NCBI GenBank assembly: GCA_003482555.1
Contig: DMYQ01000298.1
Location: 2,400-9,524 of the forward strand
DNA length: 7,125 nucleotides
Origin: Janthinobacterium sp.
GTDB taxonomy: Bacteria > Pseudomonadota > Gammaproteobacteria > Burkholderiales > Burkholderiaceae_D
Direction: 5' to 3'
A model generated the notes under the pieces. That model was not told the origin of the DNA and ran no database searches. It was given only the letters and a program-made list of their open reading frames with translations. Both the position numbers and the translations under genes were made by a program. This document shows, piece by piece, positions 1 through 5,668 of this stretch. The number at the start of each line of letters is the position of its first letter. The stretch's first letter is position 1.

Positions 1-23
1 TCGCAAAGCGCCTCGCAAAGCGC
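1..23. repeat. Two tandem copies of an 11-nt motif
   Basis: TCGCAAAGCGC occurs at 1-11 and again at 13-23, a 12-nt period. If frame 1 is coding, this is an in-frame SQSA duplication. The repeat may extend to the left outside the window. Confidence 0.6.
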
Positions 24-54
24 TGCCGCGGCGGCGGCCGGCCCGGCTAGCTGA
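1..54 (+). CDS. Possible 3' end of a plus-strand gene entering from the left (Ser/Gln/Ala-rich tail)
   Basis: Frame 1 is open from the window edge to a TGA at 52-54 and reads SQSASQSAAAAAAGPAS. This could be the low-complexity C-terminal tail of a protein whose body lies outside the window. It would converge with the SirB2-like gene and overlap it by 8 bp. The next-but-one frame also ends nearby (TAG at 48-50), so the frame choice is uncertain. No family can be assigned from 17 residues. The call rests only on position and good third-base composition. Confidence 0.3.
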   Translation, partial: SQSASQSAAAAAAGPAS

Positions 55-427
55 AAGGCAGCGGCTGCTTGCTGACGGCCACCAATGCGATGTAGGCGAA
101 CACGGCCAGCGCGGCGATGAAGGCGGAGACGCGCACGGCCTTGGTTTTGCCGCGTTTCAAGGCGATGCTGCCCAGTACGATATACAGCACCAGGGCCAGC
201 AGCTTGGCCGTCAGCCACCCTTGCGCGAAGGGATACTGGCCGCTCCACAGCACCAGGCCGAGGGCGCTGGCCAGCAACAGGGTATCGATCAGGTGGGGCG
301 CGATCTTTACCCAGCGCCGTTGCAGCAGGGCCGAGTCGCGCGCCATCCAGCAACCGCGCAGCAAGAAAAAGAGGCCGCTGAGCATGGCGCAGCCCATGTG
401 GAAATGTTTCAAAGTGAAATAGCTCAT
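47..427 (-). CDS. SirB2 family integral membrane protein
   Basis: The 126-residue product matches the SirB2 family in size and pattern. It opens MSYFTLKHFHMGCAMLSG, followed by FFLLRGCWM, the conserved Leu-Lys-x-x-His start and Arg-containing end of the first helix. The family is named after a gene beside the Salmonella invasion regulator locus; its biochemical function is not established. Four hydrophobic segments are visible, at about residues 8-26, 46-62, 70-90 and 98-117, so it is a small inner-membrane protein without a cleavable signal. The ATG at 427-425 is chosen because family members begin right at this conserved segment. The Shine-Dalgarno is weak. The reading frame stays open far upstream (to 1849), but that extension is antisense to the acyltransferase and its sequence is low-complexity, so it is not part of the gene. 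The stop is TAG at 49-47. The gene is divergent from the acyltransferase and no operon partner is visible. Confidence 0.82.
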   Translation of the reverse strand: MSYFTLKHFHMGCAMLSGLFFLLRGCWMARDSALLQRRWVKIAPHLIDTLLLASALGLVLWSGQYPFAQGWLTAKLLALVLYIVLGSIALKRGKTKAVRVSAFIAALAVFAYIALVAVSKQPLPFS

Positions 428-542
428 GGTCTCGTCGTCGGTGGGGAAGGCGTCATGATCGGTCCTCGCGGGCGGTGCTGCAAGTTTACTTTGCGGCCAT
501 GCCCGGGGAGAGCTGGGAATGGGCAAAAAATCCCTCGCAATC

Positions 543-563
543 TTGTCAAATGAAGAATAGAAT
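543..563. promoter_or_regulatory. Candidate promoter elements between divergent sirB2-like and acyltransferase genes
   Basis: The gap between the two divergent genes (428-637) turns locally AT-rich at about 525-563. On the plus strand TAGAAT (558-563) is a five-of-six -10 match, but the only -35-like hexamer (TTGTCA, 543-548) is just 9 nt away, so the pair is not a normal promoter. On the minus strand 549-544 reads TTGACA, a perfect -35, but no good -10 follows at 16-18 nt. Each direction therefore has one good half-element. These are candidates only. Confidence 0.22.
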
Positions 564-637
564 GCCGGACGAGTTTTACCGTGCTCAAGGCCATGTTTGG
601 CCACCTTGGGCACGTTTCCAACCTTCACGCCCTGCCC

Positions 638-1825
638 ATGCTCAAGCCGACCCCCGTCATTTTCCCGCCCACCCGCCGCAACGACGGCCTGGACACGCTG
701 CGCGCGCTGGCCATCATCCTCGTGTTCATGTACCACTACATGTGTTTCGTCAGCCACGAGCCAACTTTTGGCTGGGGCAGCACGGTGGGCTGGGTCGGTG
801 TCGACCTGTTTTTCGTGCTGAGCGGCTACCTGATCGGCAATCAATTGTTTTCCGGCCTGGCCGCCGGCAAGCCCCCGTCCCTGCGCGCCTTTTACGCCCG
901 GCGCCTGTTGCGCACCTTGCCGAATTTCTATGTCGTGCTGGCCCTGTATTTCCTCTTCCCCGCCGCGATGGGTGGCGCCCAGCCGCCGCCGCTGTGGCGT
1001 TTCCTTACCTTCACGCAAAACCTGTGGCTCACGCCGGGCACGGCCTTTTCCCACGCCTGGTCGCTGTGCGTCGAAGAACAGTTTTATATCTTGCTGCCGG
1101 CCGCCATTTTGCTGGGCCTCAAGTTCGGCAAGTCGATCCGCCTGGCCTGGGTCGCCCTGGGTTTGATGCTGCTGGCCGGCATCGTCACACGCAGCCTGCT
1201 GTGGGTGGAATACGGGCGCGAGGCGGGCGGCGCGGTCGAGCACTATTACCCGAACGTGTATTACTCCAGCTTTTGCCGCTTCGATGAGTTCTTGCCCGGC
1301 GTCGCCGTGGCGCTCATCAAGAATTTCCATCCGCAAGTCTGGCGCCGCATGCTCGCCTGGGGCAATGCCGGCCTGGCCGCCGGCGCCGCGGCGGTGGCGC
1401 TGCTGTTTTATTCGGTGCTGGAGTATTACTATATCGACGGCTATGGCTATGGTTATTTCATGAGCGGCTTCGGCTATTCCCTGCTGGCCATGGCCTTCGC
1501 GCTGCTCGTCGTCGCCGCCCTCAGCCCGGCCTCGTATCTGTACCGCGTGCGCATTCCCGGCGCCGCCGCGCTGGCCGCCTGGTCGTATGCGATTTACCTG
1601 ACGCACAAGCCGCTGGCGGTCATCGCCCATCGTTTGCTGGCCAATCTCGGCATTCCCGCCGCGCTTGAAGTGGGCATTGTCGTGCTCGCCTGCCTGCTGG
1701 CCGGCTGGCTGCTGTACCGCCTGGTCGAGCGGCCTTTCATGCGCTTGCGCGACAGCAAATTCCCCAGCAATGTCGCGGCCGAGGCGGTTGCCGCGGCGGC
1801 GCCCGAGCGTGCGCGCGCCGCCTGA
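638..1825 (+). CDS. Acyltransferase-3 (OafA/YrhL-type) membrane O-acyltransferase
   Basis: This is an inner-membrane protein of 395 residues with the acyltransferase-3 hallmarks. Near the N-terminus are RRNDGLDTLRAL and an Arg22-x10-His33 motif, the Arg/His pair known to be essential in this family. GWVGVDLFFVLSGYLIG follows at about 51-67, an Arg-rich RRLLR segment at 88-92, WSLCVEEQFY at 141-150, and YAIYLTHKP near the C-terminal end. About ten hydrophobic helices are present. Family members move acetyl or other acyl groups onto sugars of O-antigen, exopolysaccharide, peptidoglycan or antibiotics; the acceptor here cannot be read from the sequence and no polysaccharide cluster surrounds it. 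A Tyr/Gly-rich stretch, EYYYIDGYGYGYF (about 262-274), lies in a loop. The start is uncertain. ATG 638 is chosen because the conserved part begins shortly after it, but it has no clear Shine-Dalgarno. GTG 581 has GGACGAG 7 nt upstream and would add 19 unremarkable residues; ATG 593 is a third choice. The tail is Ala-rich. Confidence 0.9.
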   Translation: MLKPTPVIFPPTRRNDGLDTLRALAIILVFMYHYMCFVSHEPTFGWGSTVGWVGVDLFFVLSGYLIGNQLFSGLAAGKPPSLRAFYARRLLRTLPNFYVVLALYFLFPAAMGGAQPPPLWRFLTFTQNLWLTPGTAFSHAWSLCVEEQFYILLPAAILLGLKFGKSIRLAWVALGLMLLAGIVTRSLLWVEYGREAGGAVEHYYPNVYYSSFCRFDEFLPGVAVALIKNFHPQVWRRMLAWGNAGLAAGAAAVALLFYSVLEYYYIDGYGYGYFMSGFGYSLLAMAFALLVVAALSPASYLYRVRIPGAAALAAWSYAIYLTHKPLAVIAHRLLANLGIPAALEVGIVVLACLLAGWLLYRLVERPFMRLRDSKFPSNVAAEAVAAAAPERARAA

Positions 1826-1883
1826 GACCCGGCGGGCTGGCGCTCCCACCTTGCGGACGAGCCGACGCGCTTGCCTTCCACAC

Positions 1884-2084
1884 GCGGCCGTATCGGCGTC
1901 GGCGCTCTATGTGGCCATTTTCAATGCCGCCATCGGCGCCGGCGCCATGCTGGGCGCCTGGCTTTTGAGCCGCGGCGGCTTTCCGGCCGTGATGGCGGCG
2001 GCCGGACTGGGTGGCGTGGTGTCGATTTTTCTGGTGCACAATAGCTGCCGTTCGCTGCCGCTCGGCGCGCAGCCGGCCCGATGA
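1884..2084 (+). pseudogene. C-terminal remnant of an MFS (DHA1-like) transporter
   Basis: In frame from 1884 the sequence reads SASALYVAIFNAAIGAGA and continues through MLGAWLLSRGG and a further hydrophobic helix (FPAVMAAAGLGGVVSIFLVH) to a TGA at 2082-2084. This resembles the last two helices of drug/sugar-efflux MFS permeases, where a serine-alanine-rich lead, an Asn in the helix and a Gly-x-Gly-x-x-x-Gly run are typical. The other ten or so helices are absent. Upstream codons back to the acyltransferase stop (1825) do not look like transporter, and there is no start codon in a sensible context. It is therefore a decayed fragment of about 66 codons, convergent with the LysR gene at 2199-3131. 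The original transporter may have been that regulator's neighbour. The recognition is by pattern; the exact left breakpoint, around 1884, is an estimate. Confidence 0.6.
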
Positions 2085-2198
2085 GGTACACCGGCCGCCG
2101 ATGGGGCCCTGTTGCCACCCCGCCACGGATCACGTCACGGCCCCCGCGGTGCGTGGCGCCCCTTGCGGCAGGCGTGCGCGGCATCAAGGCCCGGGGTT

Positions 2199-3131
2199 TC
2201 AGGTATTGGCCAGCGCCGCGCGTAGCGTGTCCACCTTGTCGAGGACGGCGGGGCGGGCTTCCCTGGCGCGCGAGACGATGTGCACGTCGATGGCCAACAG
2301 GCGCGCCAGTTGCGCCGGCAGGGCACGGTAGGCCACGCCGATGTGCGAGGTCGCGCGCATGGATTCCGGGCACAGGGCCACTCCTTCGCCGGCCGCCACG
2401 CAGGCGAGCAGGGTGGTGAAGTCCTTCGGTTCCAGGCGCCGTGGCGCCGCGTAGCCGGAATGCTTGAAGCTGCGTTCGCACTTGTCGTAGTAGGCCGGGT
2501 TGTCGGCGCGCGAAAACCAGAACAGGGGCAGGTCGCCCAGTTCCTGGAGGCCGACCACCGCCCTGGCGGCGGCCGGGTGCCGCTCGGGCAGGATGACGAT
2601 CATCGGTTCACATCCCGCCGACTCGACCCGCAAGTCGCTTGACTGCGCGGCGATGTCGCCGACGATGGCGATATCGAGTTCGCCGCGCCGCACGCGCTCC
2701 ACCAGTTGCTTCGACATGGCGCGCTCGAGCGGGCGTCCCCTGGCGAAGCCGGGATCGTTGATCAGCGCGTTCAGGCGCGGATGCATGGCGTAATTGATGA
2801 CGCTCGTTAAACCCATGCGGACGATGTCGGCGCCCGCGTCCTCGTCGTGGAATTGGCGCGTCATCGCTTGCACGGCCAGATCGAGCGCGACGAGGATTTT
2901 TTGGGCTTCGTCCTTGAACGCTTCGCCGGCCGGCGTCAGGCTGACGCGGCGGGTGTCGCGCTCGATCAGTCGCACCCTCAATAAGTCTTCCAGTGCCTGG
3001 ATCTGGCGCGACAAGGGCGGTTGCGACATGTTCAGCAATTCCGCCGCGCGGCGGAAATTGAGTTCTTGCGCAACGGCGAGATAGCACTGCAGCGTGCGGG
3101 TGCTGGGCAGTTGCCTGGACAGTATCAGCAT
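2199..3131 (-). CDS. LysR-type transcriptional regulator
   Basis: This 310-residue protein has standard LysR length and architecture. The N-terminal winged helix-turn-helix includes LNFRRAAELLNMSQPPLSRQI (about residues 24-44), followed by the linker-proximal LERD-like segment IERDTRRVSLTPAGEAF. A periplasmic-binding-protein-like effector domain runs from about residue 95 to the end. LELDIAIVGD-type and ACVAAGEGVALCPESM segments are the usual core strands of that domain. Its effector domain looks nearer to the BenM/CbnR type than to the CrgA type of the second LysR in this window, but the ligand cannot be inferred. ATG at 3131-3129 is chosen over an upstream ATG at 3182 because the helix-turn-helix sits at the normal distance from it and a purine-rich GGGGATGGGGACG precedes it. 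No intact gene is divergent from it on the plus strand, so its target is not obvious. Downstream it meets the MFS remnant tail to tail, and I see no clear terminator in 2085-2198. Confidence 0.93.
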   Translation of the reverse strand: MLILSRQLPSTRTLQCYLAVAQELNFRRAAELLNMSQPPLSRQIQALEDLLRVRLIERDTRRVSLTPAGEAFKDEAQKILVALDLAVQAMTRQFHDEDAGADIVRMGLTSVINYAMHPRLNALINDPGFARGRPLERAMSKQLVERVRRGELDIAIVGDIAAQSSDLRVESAGCEPMIVILPERHPAAARAVVGLQELGDLPLFWFSRADNPAYYDKCERSFKHSGYAAPRRLEPKDFTTLLACVAAGEGVALCPESMRATSHIGVAYRALPAQLARLLAIDVHIVSRAREARPAVLDKVDTLRAALANT

Positions 3132-3231
3132 CCGTCCCCATCCCCGCCCCGGAATGGCTTGGCGGGCGCCACTCCCGTCCATTTCATCGTTTCAATTTGC
3201 ATGCTGTCTTGCCTGTTTGAAAGGGTATGCG

Positions 3232-3259
3232 CACCCGCCGGTTACTCATCCGGCGGGTG
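3232..3259. repeat. Perfect 10-bp inverted repeat (hairpin) upstream of the LysR gene
   Basis: CACCCGCCGG (3232-3241) and CCGGCGGGTG (3250-3259) are exact reverse complements around an 8-nt loop, and a G-T pair can extend the stem by one. It is a very stable stem in an otherwise AT-leaning intergenic stretch. Neither side is followed by a T run, so it is a poor intrinsic terminator in either direction. It lies about 100 nt ahead of the LysR start and about 100 nt past the MFS stop. It could be an operator dyad, a leader-RNA structure of the regulator, or a Rho-assisted end of the transporter mRNA. A -10-like TAAAAT on the minus strand (3287-3282) would put it inside the LysR leader. Confidence 0.6.
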
Positions 3260-3304
3260 TCAATCAACCAAATATGAAATGATTTTATCAATGTACCGAT
3301 TAAT

Positions 3305-3337
3305 ATGACAGGGGCGCGCCGGGCGAGTGCCTGTCAT
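3305..3337 (-). terminator. Candidate terminator hairpin after the MFS gene
   Basis: ATGACAGG (3305-3312) and CCTGTCAT (3330-3337) form a perfect 8-bp stem with a GC-rich 17-nt loop. It begins about 24 nt after the stop of the minus-strand MFS gene. In the direction of that transcript the stem is followed by ATTAAT, which is AT-rich but not a true T tract. Position favours a transcript end; the long loop and missing T run argue against a strong intrinsic terminator. Confidence 0.35.
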
Positions 3338-3360
3338 CCGGGGGCGCGGCAGAAACGCGC

Positions 3361-4575
3361 TCAAGCCATGCCGGCGCGGCGCCGCAGTTGCGTGCAATGC
3401 GCGGCCCAGACCAGCAGCATCAGCAAGGGCATGGCGGCGCCGACGGCGCACAACGCCGGCCAGCCGCCGGCGGCAAAGCTCAGGCTGGCCAGGCTGGAAC
3501 CGGCCGCCGCGCCGATAAAGCCACCGGCGATGAAGACGGTGGTGACGCGCGCGCGCGCCTGCGGCGCCAGCTTGTAGATGATGGACTGGTGCGTCACCTG
3601 CAAGCCCATCACGCCGATGTCGAGCAAGAGCACGCCGACGATGAGCGGGGCCAGCGACTGGGCGCCGAAAGCGATGCACAACCAGGATGCCAGCGAGGTC
3701 AGGATCAGCAGCCAGGTGGCCAGGCGCGCGTGACCGCGGTCGGCCATGCGTCCGGCCGTGTTGGCGGCCAGGGCGCCGGCCGCGCCGACCAGGCCGAACA
3801 GGCCGATCTGCATTTCCGAATAGTGGTAGGGGGCGGCGCTGAGCAGGAAGGTCAGGCCGGTCCAAAAGACGCTGAAGGTGCCCAGGCCCAGGCCGGCGAA
3901 CAGGGCGCGCTGGCGCAGCAGCGGTTCCTGGCCGATGATGTCGGCCAGGGATGCCAGCAGCTTGATATAGCGCAGCTTGCCACGCGGCGCTTCCTGGGGC
4001 AGGATGGCGCGCAAAGTGAACAGCAGGGCCGTCACCGCGACGGCCGCCAGCAGGTAGACGGAGCGCCAGCCGCCGCTGAGCTGGGCGACCACGCCGGCCA
4101 CGGTGCGCGCCAGCAGAATGCCGAGCAGCAAACCGGTCATCACGGTGCCGACCAGGCGGCCGCGGCTATGGTCCGGGGCGTAAGAGGCGACCATCGAGGT
4201 CACCACCATGAGGGCGCTGGCGCTGATGCCCATCAGCACGCTGGCCACGGCGAACATGGCATAGCTCTGGCTGCAGGCCGCCAGCAAGAGGGCCACGATC
4301 TTGCCCACCAACATGAAGGTGAGCAACTGGCGGCGGTTCAACACGTCGCTCAGGGGCACCAGGAAGACGATCCCCAGCACGTAACCGACCTGGGTGGCGG
4401 TGACCAGGTAGCCGGCGCGCGTCACGCTGACCTGGAAGGAGTGGGCGAGCAGCGATGTGAGCGGCTGGACGTAGTACAGGCTGGCGACCAGCACGCCGGC
4501 GGCCAGGGCGAACAGCAGGATGCGGCCCTGGGTGAGCAGGGTGGCGGGGTCGAATGCGGGTGAAACCTTGGTCAT
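3361..4575 (-). CDS. MFS transporter (DHA1-like, YgaY/NepI-type efflux permease)
   Basis: This is a 404-residue inner-membrane permease with about 12 hydrophobic helices, the normal size for the family. Helix 1 ends in ASLYYVQPLTSLLA (about 31-44), typical of this MFS subgroup. The loop between helices 2 and 3 carries the MFS motif A as VPLSDVLNRRQLL, with Asp77 and Arg81/Arg82. The mirror loop in the second half is GRMADRGHARLA. Such proteins are proton-coupled exporters of drugs, sugars, nucleosides or metabolites; the substrate cannot be told here. ATG 4575 is preferred to the upstream ATG at 4653 because the extra 26 residues would be hydrophilic and would run through the divergent promoter region. 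The Shine-Dalgarno (GAAAG) is weak. It is divergent from a LysR gene 121 bp away, the classical arrangement of an exporter and its regulator, so control by that LysR is likely but inferred. Confidence 0.93.
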   Translation of the reverse strand: MTKVSPAFDPATLLTQGRILLFALAAGVLVASLYYVQPLTSLLAHSFQVSVTRAGYLVTATQVGYVLGIVFLVPLSDVLNRRQLLTFMLVGKIVALLLAACSQSYAMFAVASVLMGISASALMVVTSMVASYAPDHSRGRLVGTVMTGLLLGILLARTVAGVVAQLSGGWRSVYLLAAVAVTALLFTLRAILPQEAPRGKLRYIKLLASLADIIGQEPLLRQRALFAGLGLGTFSVFWTGLTFLLSAAPYHYSEMQIGLFGLVGAAGALAANTAGRMADRGHARLATWLLILTSLASWLCIAFGAQSLAPLIVGVLLLDIGVMGLQVTHQSIIYKLAPQARARVTTVFIAGGFIGAAAGSSLASLSFAAGGWPALCAVGAAMPLLMLLVWAAHCTQLRRRAGMA

Positions 4576-4599
4576 GGACAGCTTTCGCGATAGGGGGCG

Positions 4600-4656
4600 T
4601 TGACAGGATAGCGACGATTGTAGAATTTTGTGCGGCGAAGATAAATACCGCATAAT
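4600..4656 (+). promoter_or_regulatory. Divergent regulatory region with two candidate promoters for the LysR gene
   Basis: The 121-bp gap between the MFS and LysR starts becomes strongly AT-rich from 4621. Candidate 1 is TTGACA (4600-4605, perfect -35) with TAGAAT (4621-4626), spacing 15 nt, which is short. Candidate 2 is TTGTGC (4628-4633) with CATAAT (4651-4656, five of six), spacing 17 nt. This would start RNA about 35 nt ahead of the proposed TTG start. The -10 of candidate 2 lies in GCATAATGC (4650-4658), a perfect odd-length palindrome and a possible operator half-site. I found no convincing minus-strand promoter for the transporter, which is compatible with an activator-dependent promoter. 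Confidence 0.4.
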
Positions 4657-4684
4657 GCTATTACACTATTCGTTTAATATGAAC

Positions 4685-4693
4685 AAAGGGGGG
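4685..4693 (+). promoter_or_regulatory. Strong Shine-Dalgarno that decides a TTG start for the LysR gene
   Basis: AAAGGGGGG lies just before TTG 4697, with about 5 nt between the AAGGGG core and the start. The in-frame ATG codons at 4655 and 4679 have only AT-rich DNA ahead of them and no purine-rich site. The TTG gives MDRLKAMQTFVRIVE, the normal opening of this LysR subgroup. Confidence 0.6.
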
Positions 4694-4696
4694 CGC

Positions 4697-5614
4697 TTGG
4701 ATCGTTTGAAAGCCATGCAGACATTCGTGCGGATTGTCGAGGCGAACAGTTTTACGCGGGCGGCCGAGACCCTGGGCTTGCCGCGCGCCGCCCTCACGGC
4801 GAGCCTGCAAAATCTGGAAGCCTTCCTGGGGACGCGCCTGTTGCAGCGCAGTACGCGGCGCCTGTCGCTGACGCCGGACGGGGCCGAGTATTTCGCGCAC
4901 TGTGTGCGCATCCTGGTCGAAGTCGAAGCGGCCGAGACGGCGTTTCGGGGACAGGGCGGGCGCGGCCCGCAAGGCCGGCTCAGGCTGGACGTGCCGAGCG
5001 CGCTGTTTCGCCGCCTGATCGTGCCGCGCCTGGCGGAGTTCCGGCGCCGTTATCCGGATCTCGAGTTGCTTGTCACCATGGGCGACCGCCTGGTCGACCT
5101 GATACAGGATGGCGTCGATTGCGCCTTGCGGGTGGGGGCCTTGCGCGATTCTTCGCTGATCGGGCGCCGCATCGGCACCATGCACTTTCTCTGTTGCGCG
5201 GCGCCCGCCTATCTGCTCGATCGCGGCACGCCGCCAACGCTGGAGGCCCTGGCCGGGCACCTTGCCGTCGGCCATTTGTCAGGGAGCACGGGGCGCGCCT
5301 TCGACTGGGATTTCCAGGTCGATGGACGGGTGCTGACGGTGCCGATGAAATCGATGGTGGCGGTGAACGACGCCGAAGCGTATCTGAGTTGCGGCTTGAA
5401 TGGCCTGGGCTTGCTGCAAGTGGCGCGCTACCAGGCGCGCGAGCATGTGCGCAGCGGCGCCCTGGTCGAATTGTTTGCGCAGTGGAAGCCGGTGCCGATG
5501 CCGATCTCGCTGATCTATCCGGGGACGCGCCAGGCGTCGCCGAAATTGCGCGCCGTCACAGACTGGCTCGCCGAGCTGTTCGGCAGTGATCCAGAGTTTG
5601 ACGAGCGGGCTTGA
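4697..5614 (+). CDS. LysR-type transcriptional regulator (CrgA-like), divergent from the MFS transporter
   Basis: With the TTG start the product has 305 residues, matching the subgroup whose members begin MDRLxAMxxFVRxVE. The helix-turn-helix covers about residues 18-40 (FTRAAETLGLPRAALTASLQ), followed by TRLLQRSTRRLSLTPDG. The effector-binding domain starts near residue 92 (GRLRLDVPSALFRRLIVPRL). It ends in the usual PMPISLIYP and SPKLRAVTDWL segments of CrgA-type regulators. The recognition helix carries Pro-Arg-Ala-Ala rather than the commoner Ser-Pro/Gln-Ser-Ala; related proteins with this variant are familiar to me, so it is not a sign of decay. It shares a regulatory gap with the MFS permease at 3361-4575 and probably controls it as well as itself. 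The inducer is unknown. Longer forms from TTG 4628, ATG 4655 or ATG 4679 are possible but lack a ribosome site. Confidence 0.93.
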   Translation: MDRLKAMQTFVRIVEANSFTRAAETLGLPRAALTASLQNLEAFLGTRLLQRSTRRLSLTPDGAEYFAHCVRILVEVEAAETAFRGQGGRGPQGRLRLDVPSALFRRLIVPRLAEFRRRYPDLELLVTMGDRLVDLIQDGVDCALRVGALRDSSLIGRRIGTMHFLCCAAPAYLLDRGTPPTLEALAGHLAVGHLSGSTGRAFDWDFQVDGRVLTVPMKSMVAVNDAEAYLSCGLNGLGLLQVARYQAREHVRSGALVELFAQWKPVPMPISLIYPGTRQASPKLRAVTDWLAELFGSDPEFDERA

Positions 5615-5620
5615 ACGGGC

Positions 5621-5640
5621 GCGGCGCCGGAAAACGCCGC
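5621..5640. terminator. GC-rich hairpin between convergent LysR and oxidoreductase genes
   Basis: GCGGCG (5621-5626) and CGCCGC (5635-5640) form a 6-bp stem with an 8-nt loop, 6 nt after the LysR stop. A self-complementary GCCCGCGGGC (5651-5660) follows in the same 54-bp gap. The two genes end tail to tail here, so a transcript end is expected. There is no T tract on either side, so intrinsic termination is doubtful. Confidence 0.28.
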
Positions 5641-5668
5641 TGTCGCTAGTGCCCGCGGGCGCGGCGGT

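Noticed and set aside
475..1287. Plus-strand open frame of 270 codons overlapping the acyltransferase
   Set aside because: Arg/Pro/Ala/His-rich shadow frame of the acyltransferase gene with no family features.
428..1849. Long minus-strand open frame continuous with the SirB2-like gene, about 470 extra codons
   Set aside because: It is antisense to a clear acyltransferase gene; its translation is Gln/Gly/Arg/His-rich without domains. Such open antisense frames are common in GC-rich genes with strong third-base bias. Only the final 126 residues resemble a real protein.
2085..2198. Search for a terminator between the MFS remnant and the LysR gene
   Set aside because: Only short, imperfect GC-rich inverted repeats without a T tract; such pairings are expected by chance at this base composition.
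3260..3304. Full sigma-70 promoter for the LysR gene at 2199-3131
   Set aside because: TTGACA (minus strand, 3263-3258) and TAAAAT (3287-3282) are good single hexamers but are in the wrong order and neither has a partner at proper spacing, so no promoter is claimed.
3388..4563. Plus-strand open frame of 391 codons
   Set aside because: Exactly antisense to the MFS transporter; the translation is low-complexity Gln/Gly/Ala/His, a mirror of hydrophobic codons.
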